A stretch of 64,000 bases of DNA, taken from contig BFEA01000298.1 in the NCBI GenBank assembly GCA_003427395.1, positions 1,313,819 to 1,377,818 of the forward strand, given 5' to 3'. Within the stretch, counting starts at the first letter, position 1. Every line of letters begins with the position of its first letter. The notes beneath the pieces are model-generated. The model had not been told where the DNA came from and searched no databases. It worked only from the letters and a program-made list of their open reading frames with translations. The position numbers and the translations under genes are program-made. The stretch comes from Chara braunii. Taxonomy: Eukaryota > Streptophyta > Charophyceae > Charales > Characeae. Positions 43,719 to 53,557 of the stretch are shown here, piece after piece.

Positions 43719-44356
43719 AGCTCGTTTTGGGAAACGAGCTGCCCCTACACAGGAAAATCAGGGGTTAAAGAAAAAGGAAAAGAAGTAGGGAAGATAAAAA
43801 AAAAAAAAAAAGTCGCGGCCGTGGAACAGCTGCAGACCCCAGAAGCTTCTAGGGGCTGATGGGACTGCGCCTGTTCAGTTGAACATGCAGTAGGGGAAAA
43901 CCAAGGAACAGGGCTCCTGGCCATTGATTTAGATCAAGGGCCAGAAACACTGACGAATTTTGCCTGGTTGTGGGCAAAGTTGCTGCCCACAACCATCAGC
44001 TGGCTATAAAAGCCAACACTCCACCCAGCTGCCTCACACTTGTGGCAGTGCTGCTGGGACATTCACTTAAGTGAATGCTGGCTGGCTGCTGCATGCTGCT
44101 AGAGAGGGGTGGTGCTACCGGTGGAGGTGCTGGAGTTGAGAGTGGGGTTCTGCAGTGGGTGCGGAAGTGAAGGCAGCCATAACCACCACTTCACTTTGTG
44201 AGGAGCTGGGGAGGTGTTGCGCGACCATCACGACGACGGCAGCCATAGTTGGAGAGGTGGTAGGAAGGTGCTGTTCGTTCAACGCGGTGTCAGCGGGCCT
44301 TTTCTGTAAGGTATAGGGGTTATGTTGCACATGGCAGCTATAATTGGAAAAGTGCT
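43719..44356. promoter_or_regulatory. Promoter-like region: hairpins plus TATA box
   Basis: Contains the hairpin AGCTCGTTT..AAACGAGCT (43719-43740), a 12-base hairpin CTGGCCATTGAT/ATCAAGGGCCAG with a 4-base loop (43917-43944), TATAAAAG at 44006-44013 and a perfect 16-base palindrome ATTCACTTAAGTGAAT (44061-44076). The combination suits an LTR or another RNA polymerase II promoter, but LTR ends were not found. Confidence 0.4.
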
Positions 44357-44571
44357 GCGGAGATGCTGTGTGATTTTTGTGGCGACGAAAGTTTATTGCT
44401 GACGTACTGCGGGAGCACTACCGAATTTTTTTGGCGGTAGCCGTGATTGTTTTGGCAGTGACGCGGAAGTGCTGCCGGATTTTTTCAGCGGCGGCACTGG
44501 TTTTAACGGCAGTGGTGCGGAAGCGCTGCCGGTTTTTCACGGCGGTGGCGGGAATGACACTTTAAGGGGAG
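44357..44571 (+). repeat. 52-54 bp tandem repeat, four copies
   Basis: GCGG plus RAGTGCTGCCGGATTTTTT starts at 44357, 44409, 44463 and 44517. Units end GGCAGTGNNGCGGA. Weaker relatives continue to about 44760. Confidence 0.85.
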
Positions 44572-46744
44572 GGGTGTTGCCGAACTAATGGCGTAGTGGC
44601 ATCAAGGTCTCCCTAAGGGGAGATGCTGATCGTTTGGCGGCATGACAATGGCGATGTTTTTTTTTTGTGAGGTTACACTGCTAAAGTTTTGGTACGGCGG
44701 CAGCGACACTTTGGTGGGAAATGCTGCTAATGTTTTTTGACACGGTGGCGTGGTACCAGTTTTGACGGCGTGGCGAGCGGCAGTTCCACGCTTTAGTTTT
44801 TGTGGTGTGCGGCACCATGGTGGATCCCAATATGGTATAGAGGTCGGGCTAGTATTGGTGCATGATTGGGTCTGCGCGGCAGTGGTGTGTGGATCCGCGA
44901 CATGAAGAGATCGCGGAGTGAGTGCACATGACAATGGCTATTGGAGTTGCAGCGCTTGTGGTTTGTGCCGGACGGACATCTTTATTTTTTTTAGGGGGCT
45001 CGCGGCACATGCGGTTTTCCGTCAGGGCCACCTTTATTTTTTTCCGGTGCACAGTGCAAGCGGTTTTGTGTTTTGAACCACCTCGTGTTGCAGGCGATGG
45101 TGTGAGACTGCATTGAGACCATCTGGGTCCGTTTTGGGACCAGGTGGGATTGATCTTGAAATTGGGACAAGCATGTTGGGTTGCTAATTGTGAGCGGACG
45201 TGTTAAAAGGCGGCGCGGGCCGTCATTCAAAAGAAAGGCCCCATCTTCTGGAGCTGTGAGCCTCATATTTTCATATTCTACGACGATCATTTTGTTTTGA
45301 TTGACATACTACTCGACTTTCTTGAGTGAGCCGGATCAAACTTCACTCAAGGTCAGTCAACTGTATGATTCAGACTTCCCTTCACTCCTGTGTGAACCCA
45401 TACTTGCTTGACCCTGTTCAATCGAATGTTCATTGAAAATGCAAGGAAATGTGTGTTTGCCATGTGAATGGTGAGGTCTGACTTAAGTATGAAATTGTAC
45501 TGTTTTCTCTTGAACTTGTTTTCTATGAGTGTTGTGCAGGTAGGTAGAAGGATGCTTGCAAAGAAAATTGATTATGTTTATTTGAGATGAAGAAAATGAT
45601 TGTCCTCTTTCTATCTTTCACATGCCAGCATCACAAAAGTAATTGAATTTTGAAGTGAATAATTTCAATGGTCTCGTGAAGGAAAACTAGTGAACATAAT
45701 TAAGAGGAAGATAATCAGACTTATTATTTTCCTAAGTTGACCCTTTTTATCCCGAATGACCTTATTTATCTGTGTCTTTCTAAATGATTCGCATTCTCTA
45801 TCTCCTTCAATTTCTTTTCGCCCCAGTTATCCAGGACTTAGGAGATGAGAATAATTGAAACCTACTTGCAGTGAACACATCCTCTATCTATGGGAAGCAT
45901 CTGGGGCGAGGGTTCGTTGCTTCAGAAGCCGACCCTGTTATCGACCCAGAGTGGACCGTTCTACGGGGGGGTACTTTGCCGATTCGGTGAAGACGGCCCG
46001 ACTTCTGATATCCGAGCCTTGTGCTCGGACGAGGAGGAGGAGTACCCCAGACCACTTCATAGAGGGAGAGACACGCAACACTTCAAGCAATGCCCCTGAT
46101 CAAGAATCATCCCCAAAGAAGTTTGTCATCCAAAAGATTGGAAACGGATGAAGACAAGCATATGCGTTGAATCTTAGGTCAGCTTTAGGGAGGAATGAAT
46201 GACTCTGGCAGCGCGTCTTATCAAGTCAAAACCAAGGCAACTGACTACCTTGTCGGCTGTATCAATGTTATTGCCAGTAGCCAACTCCTCGTTGGCGGTT
46301 GTATGATTATTTTGTGGAACTCGACCCGGGGTGGTTGGATTTTGTGGTCGAGTTTTATTTCGATCTTGTATTGATGGACATATCGACTGATGATTTGAAT
46401 TCTTTCCATATTATTTCAAATTGGATTTATTTCTTTGACTACGGTCGACTTCTTTTGATATAATTATATGTTTGGTTGTAGTAACTTTCGCTTGACGATG
46501 TGTCTAAGGGACTAGGACCAAATTGAGGGTTTCACGCTTGGTTGAGGCCGTCCTAGTCGACTAGCGTCCACTTCGTACCTAGGAGATCAGCGTCCTAGGA
46601 ACGGACAACGTCCGGGTTCAATAGGCGTTAACCAAGCGCATCTATACTACAACGAACGAGCAAACGCCCTCTGCTGATCTACCTCTGCGATTGCATTTAA
46701 AAGCTTTCGCACGTGGGTCAGTAGCTCGGTAGGGATACGCCCCT
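44572..46744. other. Unassigned stretch upstream of Ty3-C
   Basis: GC-rich to 45.3 kb, AT-rich after. A plus frame at 45855-46151 (99 codons, ATG) has an acidic run in a neighbouring frame (DEEEEYPRP) and no domain; it may be a gag remnant of Ty3-C or of another element. Confidence 0.3.
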
Positions 46745-47006
46745 GAGGGTGTTGACAACCCCTTAGGGAGGGAAAACTTATGCCCCGAGGGAACCTATCC
46801 TGTCATAGGGGACCACGGGATGTACAACTAGCGCACCGAGCTAGAGCGGCGAAGGAGCAACGCGACCACGACCGTCTTGGCAGCTCGCGGGATTATTCTA
46901 TGTCGTTCCATAGTTGTCTTTTGATTTTATTTTTGTTAAACTCATGCGTGACATGGTCGGGAAGGCTCTCGCCTTTGCAAAAAGGAGGGAGCCGATGCGC
47001 TCGACA
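46745..47006. mobile_element. Third copy of the TG..CA element, left end lost
   Basis: Matches the 272-bp copy: GTTGACAACCCCTTAGGGA, GGGAACCTATCCTGTCATAG and CGGGATGTACAACTAGCGCA. Its right end GCCGATGCGCTCGACA finishes at 47006. The left terminus and target duplication are not visible. Ty3-C coding sequence resumes a few bases after its right end, so it marks the 5' breakpoint of Ty3-C. Confidence 0.7.
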
Positions 47007-47010
47007 CCGG

Positions 47011-47590
47011 GTTCGAAGACCTCGTGTCACCGGGTCCCGAGTACAAAGACGACCAAGTCGATGTATTGAATGTCATGAAAGCCCTGGACCTACGGATCCC
47101 TATGCCTATCCCCTACCTCCTGACCATTTCGGAGGCAGCTGATGAAAAACTAATTAAGCAATGTTTAAAGAACCGGTGACGGTTCGAGGAAAGTCGCAAG
47201 GGCAAAAAAATAGCTATAAACGATCAACCGGTGGCCGGCGAGGCACAACCTTCAACCTCGAGATCTCACGAAGCAAACCATGTCAGAATGATTCAAGTCG
47301 CAAATTCACCGCCGGAGAAGCCTCAGGTATTCCTCCGGGCCCACCCGATTACCGATAAAAGTGTCGAGTGTGACAACGAGGTCTGGGGAAGTCCCTCGAC
47401 CTCCATCCCCGGTTCTGGATCGTCGGCAGTAGCCATCTCTTGGGGTTTAATGAAGCGCTTAGGATGGGAAGGACAAATTCAGCCCCTTTGTCCAGATGAG
47501 TTGTATGTATCTGCCACGGAGGACAATATTCATTGTAAGGGGCGAATTACGAATGTAGGTCGGACGAATACATTGTCTGTGTGACGCAAT
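47011..47590 (+). pseudogene. Ty3-C gag end and protease
   Basis: From 47011 a frame matches the Ty3-B segment between the knuckle and protease (DVLNVMKAL, IPYLLTISEAADEKL). The protease follows at about 47350: VWGSPSTSIPGSGSSAVAIS. The catalytic Asp is Gly (GGT, 47411-47413), whereas Ty3-B keeps D-S-G. KGRITNVGRT matches Ty3-B VGRMTNVAFR. The protease would mature the polyprotein; it is inactive here. The next segment (47590-48500), an acidic linker, includes a 233-codon open frame (47802-48503) without a known domain. Confidence 0.75.
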
Positions 47591-47801
47591 TATATTGGAT
47601 GTACAAGCGTATGATATGCTGCTAGGAACCTCGTGGCAGGTGGCGGTAGGAGCGCGAATGCATTTTGACAGTTCTAAAGTAGTGCTCACATCAGCCCACC
47701 CCAAACCTCAAACGCTACCGATGAGGCTGGTTGTGCGTATACGCACGCCACCAACCCCCCGCATTTCCACTTAGGCCCGTAGGATCTTCATGATTCGATG
47801 A

Positions 47802-48503
47802 TTGTTGAAGGGCGAGGAGAGGTCTACGATAGAAACCGAGGGTTCAGATGAACCCAACCGATATCCGATCCGAGTTCAAGACCGTTCTTGCCAACCATGG
47901 CGGCGGAAATCCAACGAGGCTATCCGGAGTGAGACCAGCTGGTCCCAAATGTTCTCCTCTACCGTGAAAGGGGAGCCCTTGATGCGAGTGTTGCGGATAG
48001 TCGATTTTTCGGAACCCCCTGCTTCCCTATATCTCAGAACAGACCCCCTCCCGGAGAGATTTACCAAACTAAGGGGGCTATGTGATCAGTCCTTTAATCC
48101 TCCGCGACCCCTACTCACAGACGCCAAGGCCGCTTTGCTTTTGGATGAGGGGGTGGCATTTCAACCTAGATCCTCTGAGCACAAATGGGGTCCGAGGAAA
48201 CTCCTACAAACATTTTCAATGGAACCCTTGGTCGAAGTTGAACCCGACGGCGAAAGCGAAGCCGAAAGGGAGCCGATAAGCCCAACGGACATTCAACTCA
48301 TAGCAACTATACTCTTGGCAAAAACCTACAACTCCTTGTTCGGCGCCTCGCCGGAGGAAACCGCCAGGGTTTCAACTGTTACATCGATAGTTTCCCTCGC
48401 TAGTGGGACCATCGACATTCAATTACCCGCCCATATACCCGACGAACACATACGCCTCCTTCTTGCGGTACTATGGGCTTACCTCGAGGCGGTCAGTATT
48501 TAG
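47802..48503 (+). CDS. Ty3-C protease-RT linker (open frame)
   Basis: Open for 233 codons (ATG at the 5' end of this segment not required, being internal to pol). Contains RIVDFSEPPASLYLRTDPLP, aligned with the Ty3-B linker (VSRMTDSWVPPRTLYE), and ends in an Ala/Leu/Ile-rich part (PDEHIRLLLAVLWAYLE). It shows no motif beyond its homology to Ty3-B. Confidence 0.5.
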   Translation: MLKGEERSTIETEGSDEPNRYPIRVQDRSCQPWRRKSNEAIRSETSWSQMFSSTVKGEPLMRVLRIVDFSEPPASLYLRTDPLPERFTKLRGLCDQSFNPPRPLLTDAKAALLLDEGVAFQPRSSEHKWGPRKLLQTFSMEPLVEVEPDGESEAEREPISPTDIQLIATILLAKTYNSLFGASPEETARVSTVTSIVSLASGTIDIQLPAHIPDEHIRLLLAVLWAYLEAVSI

Positions 48504-48529
48504 GATCATGACATAGGGTTGACGCACCT

Positions 48530-49260
48530 GAATCAGATAGGGCATGCGATTGATACTGGGGACCACGCCCCAATGCACTGTCCACCATACCGCTACTCAT
48601 TAAAGGAATGACAACTAGCCTTGGATAAGGTACGAGAGTTCAAACATCTTGGGTAGGTGGAACCCTCCCTCGGTCCCTGGTCGTTCCCTGTGGTCCTCGT
48701 GCCGAAACGCAATGGGACAGTCTGCGTTTGTATTGCCCACTGAAAATTAAACGCTATTACCACCAAAGATGTCTATCTGCTACCTCGTATTGATGATCTC
48801 CTAGACGCCATCGGATCCAGACGAGTCTTCTCGAAGTTCGATATCCGACATGGTTTTCACCATGTCGCGGTCCGATCGGAAGACAGGCCCAAAACGACTT
48901 TTGTCCTATTCGAAGGCACGTGGCAGTGGATCAGATGTCCCACGGGAGTATGCAACGCCCCCACGACCTTCCAACGAGCCACGTTGAGTGGGTCTTGCAT
49001 GCTTTGAAAGATGCACGGTTCAAAGTGGCGTTGCAGAAAAGTGCATTCTTCCTATCGAAAATTTCCTTTTTGGGGTGTATCGTCACGGTGGATGGCCTGA
49101 AGCCAAATCCGAAGAAGGTGGCAGCTATACAAGAGGCCCCAGCTCCGGTCATACTCACTCAAGTTCGAGCCTTCTTGGGGCTGGTGTCCTACTATCGACG
49201 ATTCATTCAGGGTTTTGTCTGCGTCGCTAAGACTCTAACGAATTTGTTGAAGAGGGAAAA
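48530..49260 (+). pseudogene. Ty3-C reverse transcriptase lacking the YMDD block
   Basis: CPPYRYSLKE, VVLVPKRNGTVCVCIAH, KDVYLLPRIDDLLDAIGS and FSKFDIRHGFHHVAV keep the first catalytic Asp (unlike Ty3-B). After RCPTGVCNAPTTFQRA the sequence jumps at about 48978-48988 to HVEWVLHALKDARFKVALQK. Compared with Ty3-B about 40 codons, including YMDD, are absent. The thumb AFLGLVSYYRRFIQGF is intact. No reverse transcription is possible from this copy. Confidence 0.85.
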
Positions 49261-49740
49261 ACAATTGGTATGGACGCTGGAATGTGAGGTAGTTTTCGGG
49301 CGCTCAAAAAGGCCCTGACCATTGCGCCCATCCTGGCACGCCCGGATCCAACAAAGTCGTTCGCTATGCACACTGACCGGCAGCAACAGGCGATATCGGC
49401 GGTGCTGACTCAGAAGGGAGCAGACGGAAAGGAGCACGTCATCAAGTACACCCTGAAGACACTGAGTCAGGTGCAATCAAACTACGAGGCGTGCAAGGGC
49501 GAGTGTTTGGTTGTGGTATGGGGAATCTAGCATTTTCAATCGTATCGCCACAGTCAGAAGTTTGTGCTCGTGACGGATCATCAGTTGTTGTTGTCGCTAC
49601 GAAACAACACGGATTATACGAGAACCCTAGGAAGGTGGGCAGTGAGGCTGTAAGACTACCACTTCGACATTCTCCGTCGCGCCACCAAGCAACACGAAAA
49701 TGCGGATGGATTGACCCGCCTCCAACCGCCAAAGAAGTGT
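49260..49740 (+). pseudogene. Ty3-C RNase H
   Basis: All four carboxylate sites are readable: AMHTDRQQQAISAVLTQ (Asp), CKGECLVVVWGI (Glu), FVLVTDHQLLLSL (Asp) and KQHENADGLTRL (Asp). The frame changes near 49300, and stops follow WGI and AVRL. It is less damaged than the Ty3-B copy. The following linker ERFISWKPFSPPTKPRYKEV leads to the PHD finger. Confidence 0.75.
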
Positions 49741-49816
49741 CCTGCGAACGAGCGATTCATTTCGTGGAAGCCTTTTTCGCCTCCGACAAAGCCTCGCTAC
49801 AAGGAAGTACATACCC

Positions 49817-50110
49817 TTGGCAAGGACACTATCGAGATCCGAGATGGCGATCCTCACGAAAATAGCAACTACTCTTTCGTCTTCTCCCTGTTCTTCGACA
49901 CACTCGTCTATCCCTGACTCTTCCTCTAACCCGTCTGTAAACACCTTCTTCTTTTGCACCTTGCCTATGATACCGGATCAGGGAGATTCACACCCAGGAG
50001 GGCCTAGTTTTGTCTCATGGGTACAATGTAGCCAATGTTGCGTAATCTGGTCCCATAGATGTTGTATTAGGTACCGGAGCGAGAAGAGGTGGGTCTGTCC
50101 CGACTGCTGA
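49817..50110 (+). pseudogene. PHD-type zinc finger inside Ty3-C pol
   Basis: Same place as in Ty3-B, between RNase H and integrase. The pattern is F-x2-C-x23-C-x2-C-x5-H-x2-C-x10-C-x2-C (49946-50107): the first Cys is Phe (one G-to-T change), the remaining seven ligands are present, with W before the third Cys (SWVQCSQC), the PHD-typical W-x-H (IWSHRCC) and W before the last pair (RWVCPDC). The 23-residue spacing between second and third Cys is identical to Ty3-B. A TGA follows the last Cys immediately. The shared KAEVWTDLLLL lies at about 50185-50217. Confidence 0.7.
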
Positions 50111-50111
50111 C

Positions 50112-51395
50112 CGAACCAAGTACCTATGGAGAAACGATACTTAGAAGCTAGGACGAAGGACAAATTTTCGCTAAGTGTTCACAAAGCAGAAGTCTGGACG
50201 GACCTCCTACTGCTAAGGAGACTAAAAGTGATTCGTTGGCAGAGCTTACCAAGGCGGAACGCCGGCGAGCAACGGAGCGGGCTCATGATTATTGCTGGCA
50301 GGAATCCATCTTGCAAAAATGAAAAGACAATGACGATAGCGTGTCTAGCTGGTTGACGGTTCCACACCCTCTCGCTATATTCGATTGGACATGAGCCGCA
50401 CACAAAGAGGATGCGATCCACTTCACAGTCAAATACACGAAAAATGTCGTTCAGAAGAACGAATGGTATTGGTAGGGAATTCGGGAGGATGTCAGATAAA
50501 TTGTCCAGAATTGCCCGGCCTGCGCGACAGATAAAGAGCCGGTTCAGATGCCTCGGACAATGGTACCGACTAGGGTAGAACACCCCTTTCAGCGAGTTAG
50601 CATCGACACGACGGATATTAATGTACTGAGGGGTCCTGCCGATCAAGGCGAGCTCAACGTCCTCCTTGTGGTTGTCGATCATTTTTCCAAATGGATCGAA
50701 GCCTATCCCATGACTAGTCAGAACTCATTAGAAGTAGCCTGGTATACCAACCGCTTTGTATGTACGCACCTGGACGTAGAAGAGGTACACATGGACAACG
50801 AATCTGAATTCCAAGGGGAAGTGGAGCGACATCTCGTAAGGGCCGACGTTAGGATTTCGTACTCCACGGTACACTGGCCACAAGCCAATGGGCTGGTAAA
50901 AAATGCCAACCGAATGATTAAGACTGCCCTTCAAGTTAGACGAAATATTACTACGGGAGATACCAGACCCTGGCCCGTCATAGTTGACCACATCTAAGTC
51001 ATCTATCTGGCTACCCGCCACGGTAGTACCAGGGTGTCCCCATTCCAGTTGAGGACCAACGGTGTCCCCCGGGTCCAGCTGTCACCTCTAGTGGGTACGG
51101 AAGTTAGAGTGACACGGGCTCAACACAGAGACAAGGCTCAACATTACATGGACTTGATGGCTAGGACCTACCCCACGTTGGCCCGAAGGCGACAAAAGGC
51201 CGTGGATCAGACCCATCAACCGCAGATCTGGGATTATGAGAACCGACACGCATCGGCGGACCCACTGCCCCGCTAAAAAATCAGGGATCTATTGTAGGTA
51301 CGGAAATTTGTGCGCTCCTCCAAGATCCATCCTTAATACATTGTCATTTACGAGGTGACGGAAGTTGGCGCATAAGGCCAACACTCCGTGAAGCT
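50112..51395 (+). pseudogene. Ty3-C integrase
   Basis: Helical lead ERRRATERAHDYCW, then the zinc domain AAHKEDAIHF and NCPACATDKEP (one TGA and two TAGs, in part at Trp codons). In the core, FQRVSIDTTDINVL holds the first Asp (50605-50607), VHMDNESEF the second Asp, and HWPQANGLVKNANRMIK has Lys (AAA, 50899-50901) at the Glu position, as in Ty3-B. The C-terminal part (DLMARTYPTLARRRQKAVDQ, IWDYENRHASADP) matches Ty3-B, and a GPY/F remnant (YEVTEVG) ends it near 51370. Inactive. Confidence 0.85.
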
Positions 51396-51586
51396 TGTCC
51401 CGAGGCACAACACGCAGACCAGACCTCTAACTCGCCACACTGCTGCCCTCCGCCCATTTCAACCATCGCTGGGATACGAGCGGACCGTTGCCTCAACTAC
51501 ACCATCCCTTTCCTCCTCCTCCTCCTTTCCTGCTTCCTCTCGTCCATCTGCATCACACCTCTCCCCTCAAGTCTCTATCACCCAGA

Positions 51587-52135
51587 ATGAGCCATCGCTA
51601 GTAGGAGCAGGAGCCGATTGAACACTTAAAGGCGCTGATCGTGGAACACCTGTTGCAACACCAGTTTAACGATGATCAGGAGTTGCGGTATGATATCCAA
51701 CAAGTAAATGTACCAGGACCTAGCTTTGCGAATCTCGCCACATATTCGCTCCTATGTCAGCGGGTGACGTATGCGGGGGTGTATGTAGAAGTAACGCACC
51801 TGCCCGGAGGGAAATCGATGAGGGTGTTCATTGAATTCCGCACATTTCGGGTGGCTGCCAACTTCGCGCACAGCGTCGCCACGTTCATCGGCGATTTGAC
51901 ACTCTTGGTGGGTCGGGTTTGGGAACCGCTATGAAAGTTTTTGCGGGAGTACGCAGTGCAGGTGGCTAGCTTGGTGGCACGGGTGCAGGGATGGGCTGGC
52001 CATTGTTTCACAGCCTACGAATTGTTGCTTCGACGGGCGCCAGATGGCCAACCGACGCTAGTACCTCAGTTACTTGCACTCTATCCCCCCACTGACCCTC
52101 TAAACATCCAATCAATCCCCCCTCCTTCGTACTAA
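51587..52135 (+). pseudogene. Ty3-C accessory gene 1 (183 codons, in-frame stops)
   Basis: ATG 51587 (MSHR, then two TAGs at 51599-51604). The same frame then runs to TAA 52133-52135 with one further TGA (51932-51934). Contents: EQEPIEHLKALIVEHLLQHQ (helix), YDIQQVNVPGPSFANLATYS, a strand-like VEVTHLPGGKSMRVFIEF and a Leu-rich C-terminal helix. No signal peptide, membrane span, envelope, movement-protein or chromodomain motif is visible. The position after integrase is where env lies in retroviruses, but nothing in it looks like an envelope glycoprotein. Function unknown. Confidence 0.5.
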
Positions 52136-52687
52136 ATGCCTCTCTTCTTCTCCTACACCACCCTTCCCTATCAACTAACGAAGAGCCCCTACCCCATGCG
52201 CAACTTCTCAGAGTATCTGGTGGAGCTGGTCGACGTGGAGCCGTTGCCTTTCGTGGACGAAGACGCGTGGGAGTTACATCGAGCGCTGTGCTCATCAGTG
52301 GTGTTGAGTATATTTCGATTCTACGTGGAGCATGAGGACCACAACGTATGTGAGCACCTGCTCGTGTACTACGTGATTGTGAAACCCAAGCCAGAGCTGA
52401 AGTAGGGGACAGTGGCGTTATACCCGTTCGGGAAGATCGGAATAGACAGGTCGGGACTGTTGGAGCTCATCCATATTGAGCTGCTGTCGATTGTGCAGGT
52501 GATCGCCATTGAGGAAGGCGACCTCCAACTCTGGTTGCAGACGACGTCGACTCCGAGGAGAACGTCCCACGCGGTAGTAGTACTGGATTACATCGCGCAG
52601 ACGGGAGAGAAGGTGGTGGACCTCAACTACGAGAAGCAGGTGTGGCTTCCCTCGTCCTATCCAAGACCGACGCCCCCGAAGACATAA
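52136..52687 (+). pseudogene. Ty3-C accessory gene 2 (about 184 codons, one in-frame TAG)
   Basis: ATG 52136 directly follows the TAA of gene 1. The frame reads through a TAG (52403-52405) to TAA 52685-52687. Strand-rich: VVLSIFRFYVEHEDHNVCEH, LLVYYVIVKPKPEL, ELIHIELLSIVQVIAIEEGD, HAVVVLDYIAQTGEKVVDL. The frame stays open beyond the TAA to 53167, first with a basic KKRRRQPSS, so the true protein may be longer. No family recognised. It is nearly the same length as gene 1. Confidence 0.5.
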
Positions 52688-52931
52688 TGGAAGGCCATAA
52701 AAAAGAGGCGTCGGCAACCATCGTCGGAAGCGCAGGGAAGTCGTGTGGAACCTGGGGAAGAAGTAGTCCAGCCAGTGCCCGCGCGGAAGTCAGATCCCGT
52801 ATCGGACAGTAAGGCCTCACCGATTGGGGGACCTCTGCCTGGAGAAGGAGCCGGGGCTGACAGATCACAGATACGGAGAAGCCACTCTGAGCAGACACTG
52901 CCACCGCCCCTCCTCCCCAACCTCAATCTTG

Positions 52932-53557
52932 ATGGAGCCGGCCAATCGGCACCAGCAGCAAGAGGAGGAATGGGAGGAATACCATATCCTGCATCCAGAC
53001 CCCCCATCCTCGCAGGACCTTTACGCTTTCGTCAACCACGCCGGGGTGTTGCGGTCATTGACCTTAGTCGTTCCTCCAAGCCGGAGCATCCACCTGACCG
53101 ACATCGACTTCATGGTGGAGCCTGCAACAATCAGGCTCGAAGCAATCGAGGTGGCCCCTCGTCCTGATCCCGCATGGGTGCCATTTCTACAACTGCCATT
53201 TAAAGGATGCGTGGTGGCCAGAATGGCGGGGACGGTCATTTACGAGGTCGGCCGACAACCGAATGTTATGTCTCACTTCCTCATTCTCGCGGTGCTCAGA
53301 AGGGAACGAAGGTCATATACCAAGGCCCATCTGGTGATTACAGGCCCCGAAACCACACGGTGCGACGACGAATCGTTCGAGCGATCGCTGATCTTCCTCC
53401 ATGTGTCCTGTCACACATGCCACGGGGCTTTTTCTACCCCTCTTTCATCCAACACCACTTCAATGAAGTGGGGGCGTTGACGACCCCGGCTGCACTCGCA
53501 GCCTTCCTTCCCCCTCTCCCTCCCTCTCTCAACCCTGAGATCAACCACTTCCTTTAA
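52932..53557 (+). pseudogene. Ty3-C accessory gene 3 (about 208 codons, one frameshift)
   Basis: ATG 52932 (MEPANRHQQQEEEWEEYH). Contents: FVNHAGVLRSLTLVVPPSRS, IRLEAIEVAPRPDPAWVPFL and CVVARMAGTVIYEVGRQPN. Between about 53310 and 53440 the reading continues in another frame (VRRRIVRAIADLPPCVLSHM, FFYPSFIQHHF) to TAA at 53555-53557. The AGTVIYEVG block recalls VTGTIYLPEIG of paralog D at 18.5 kb, with similar surroundings. Gene 3 starts 244 bases after the gene 2 stop, inside the open extension of gene 2. Confidence 0.5.

Noticed and set aside
51587-52687. Accessory genes 1 and 2 as env
   Set aside because: No signal peptide, fusion peptide-like segment, Cys pattern or membrane anchor visible.
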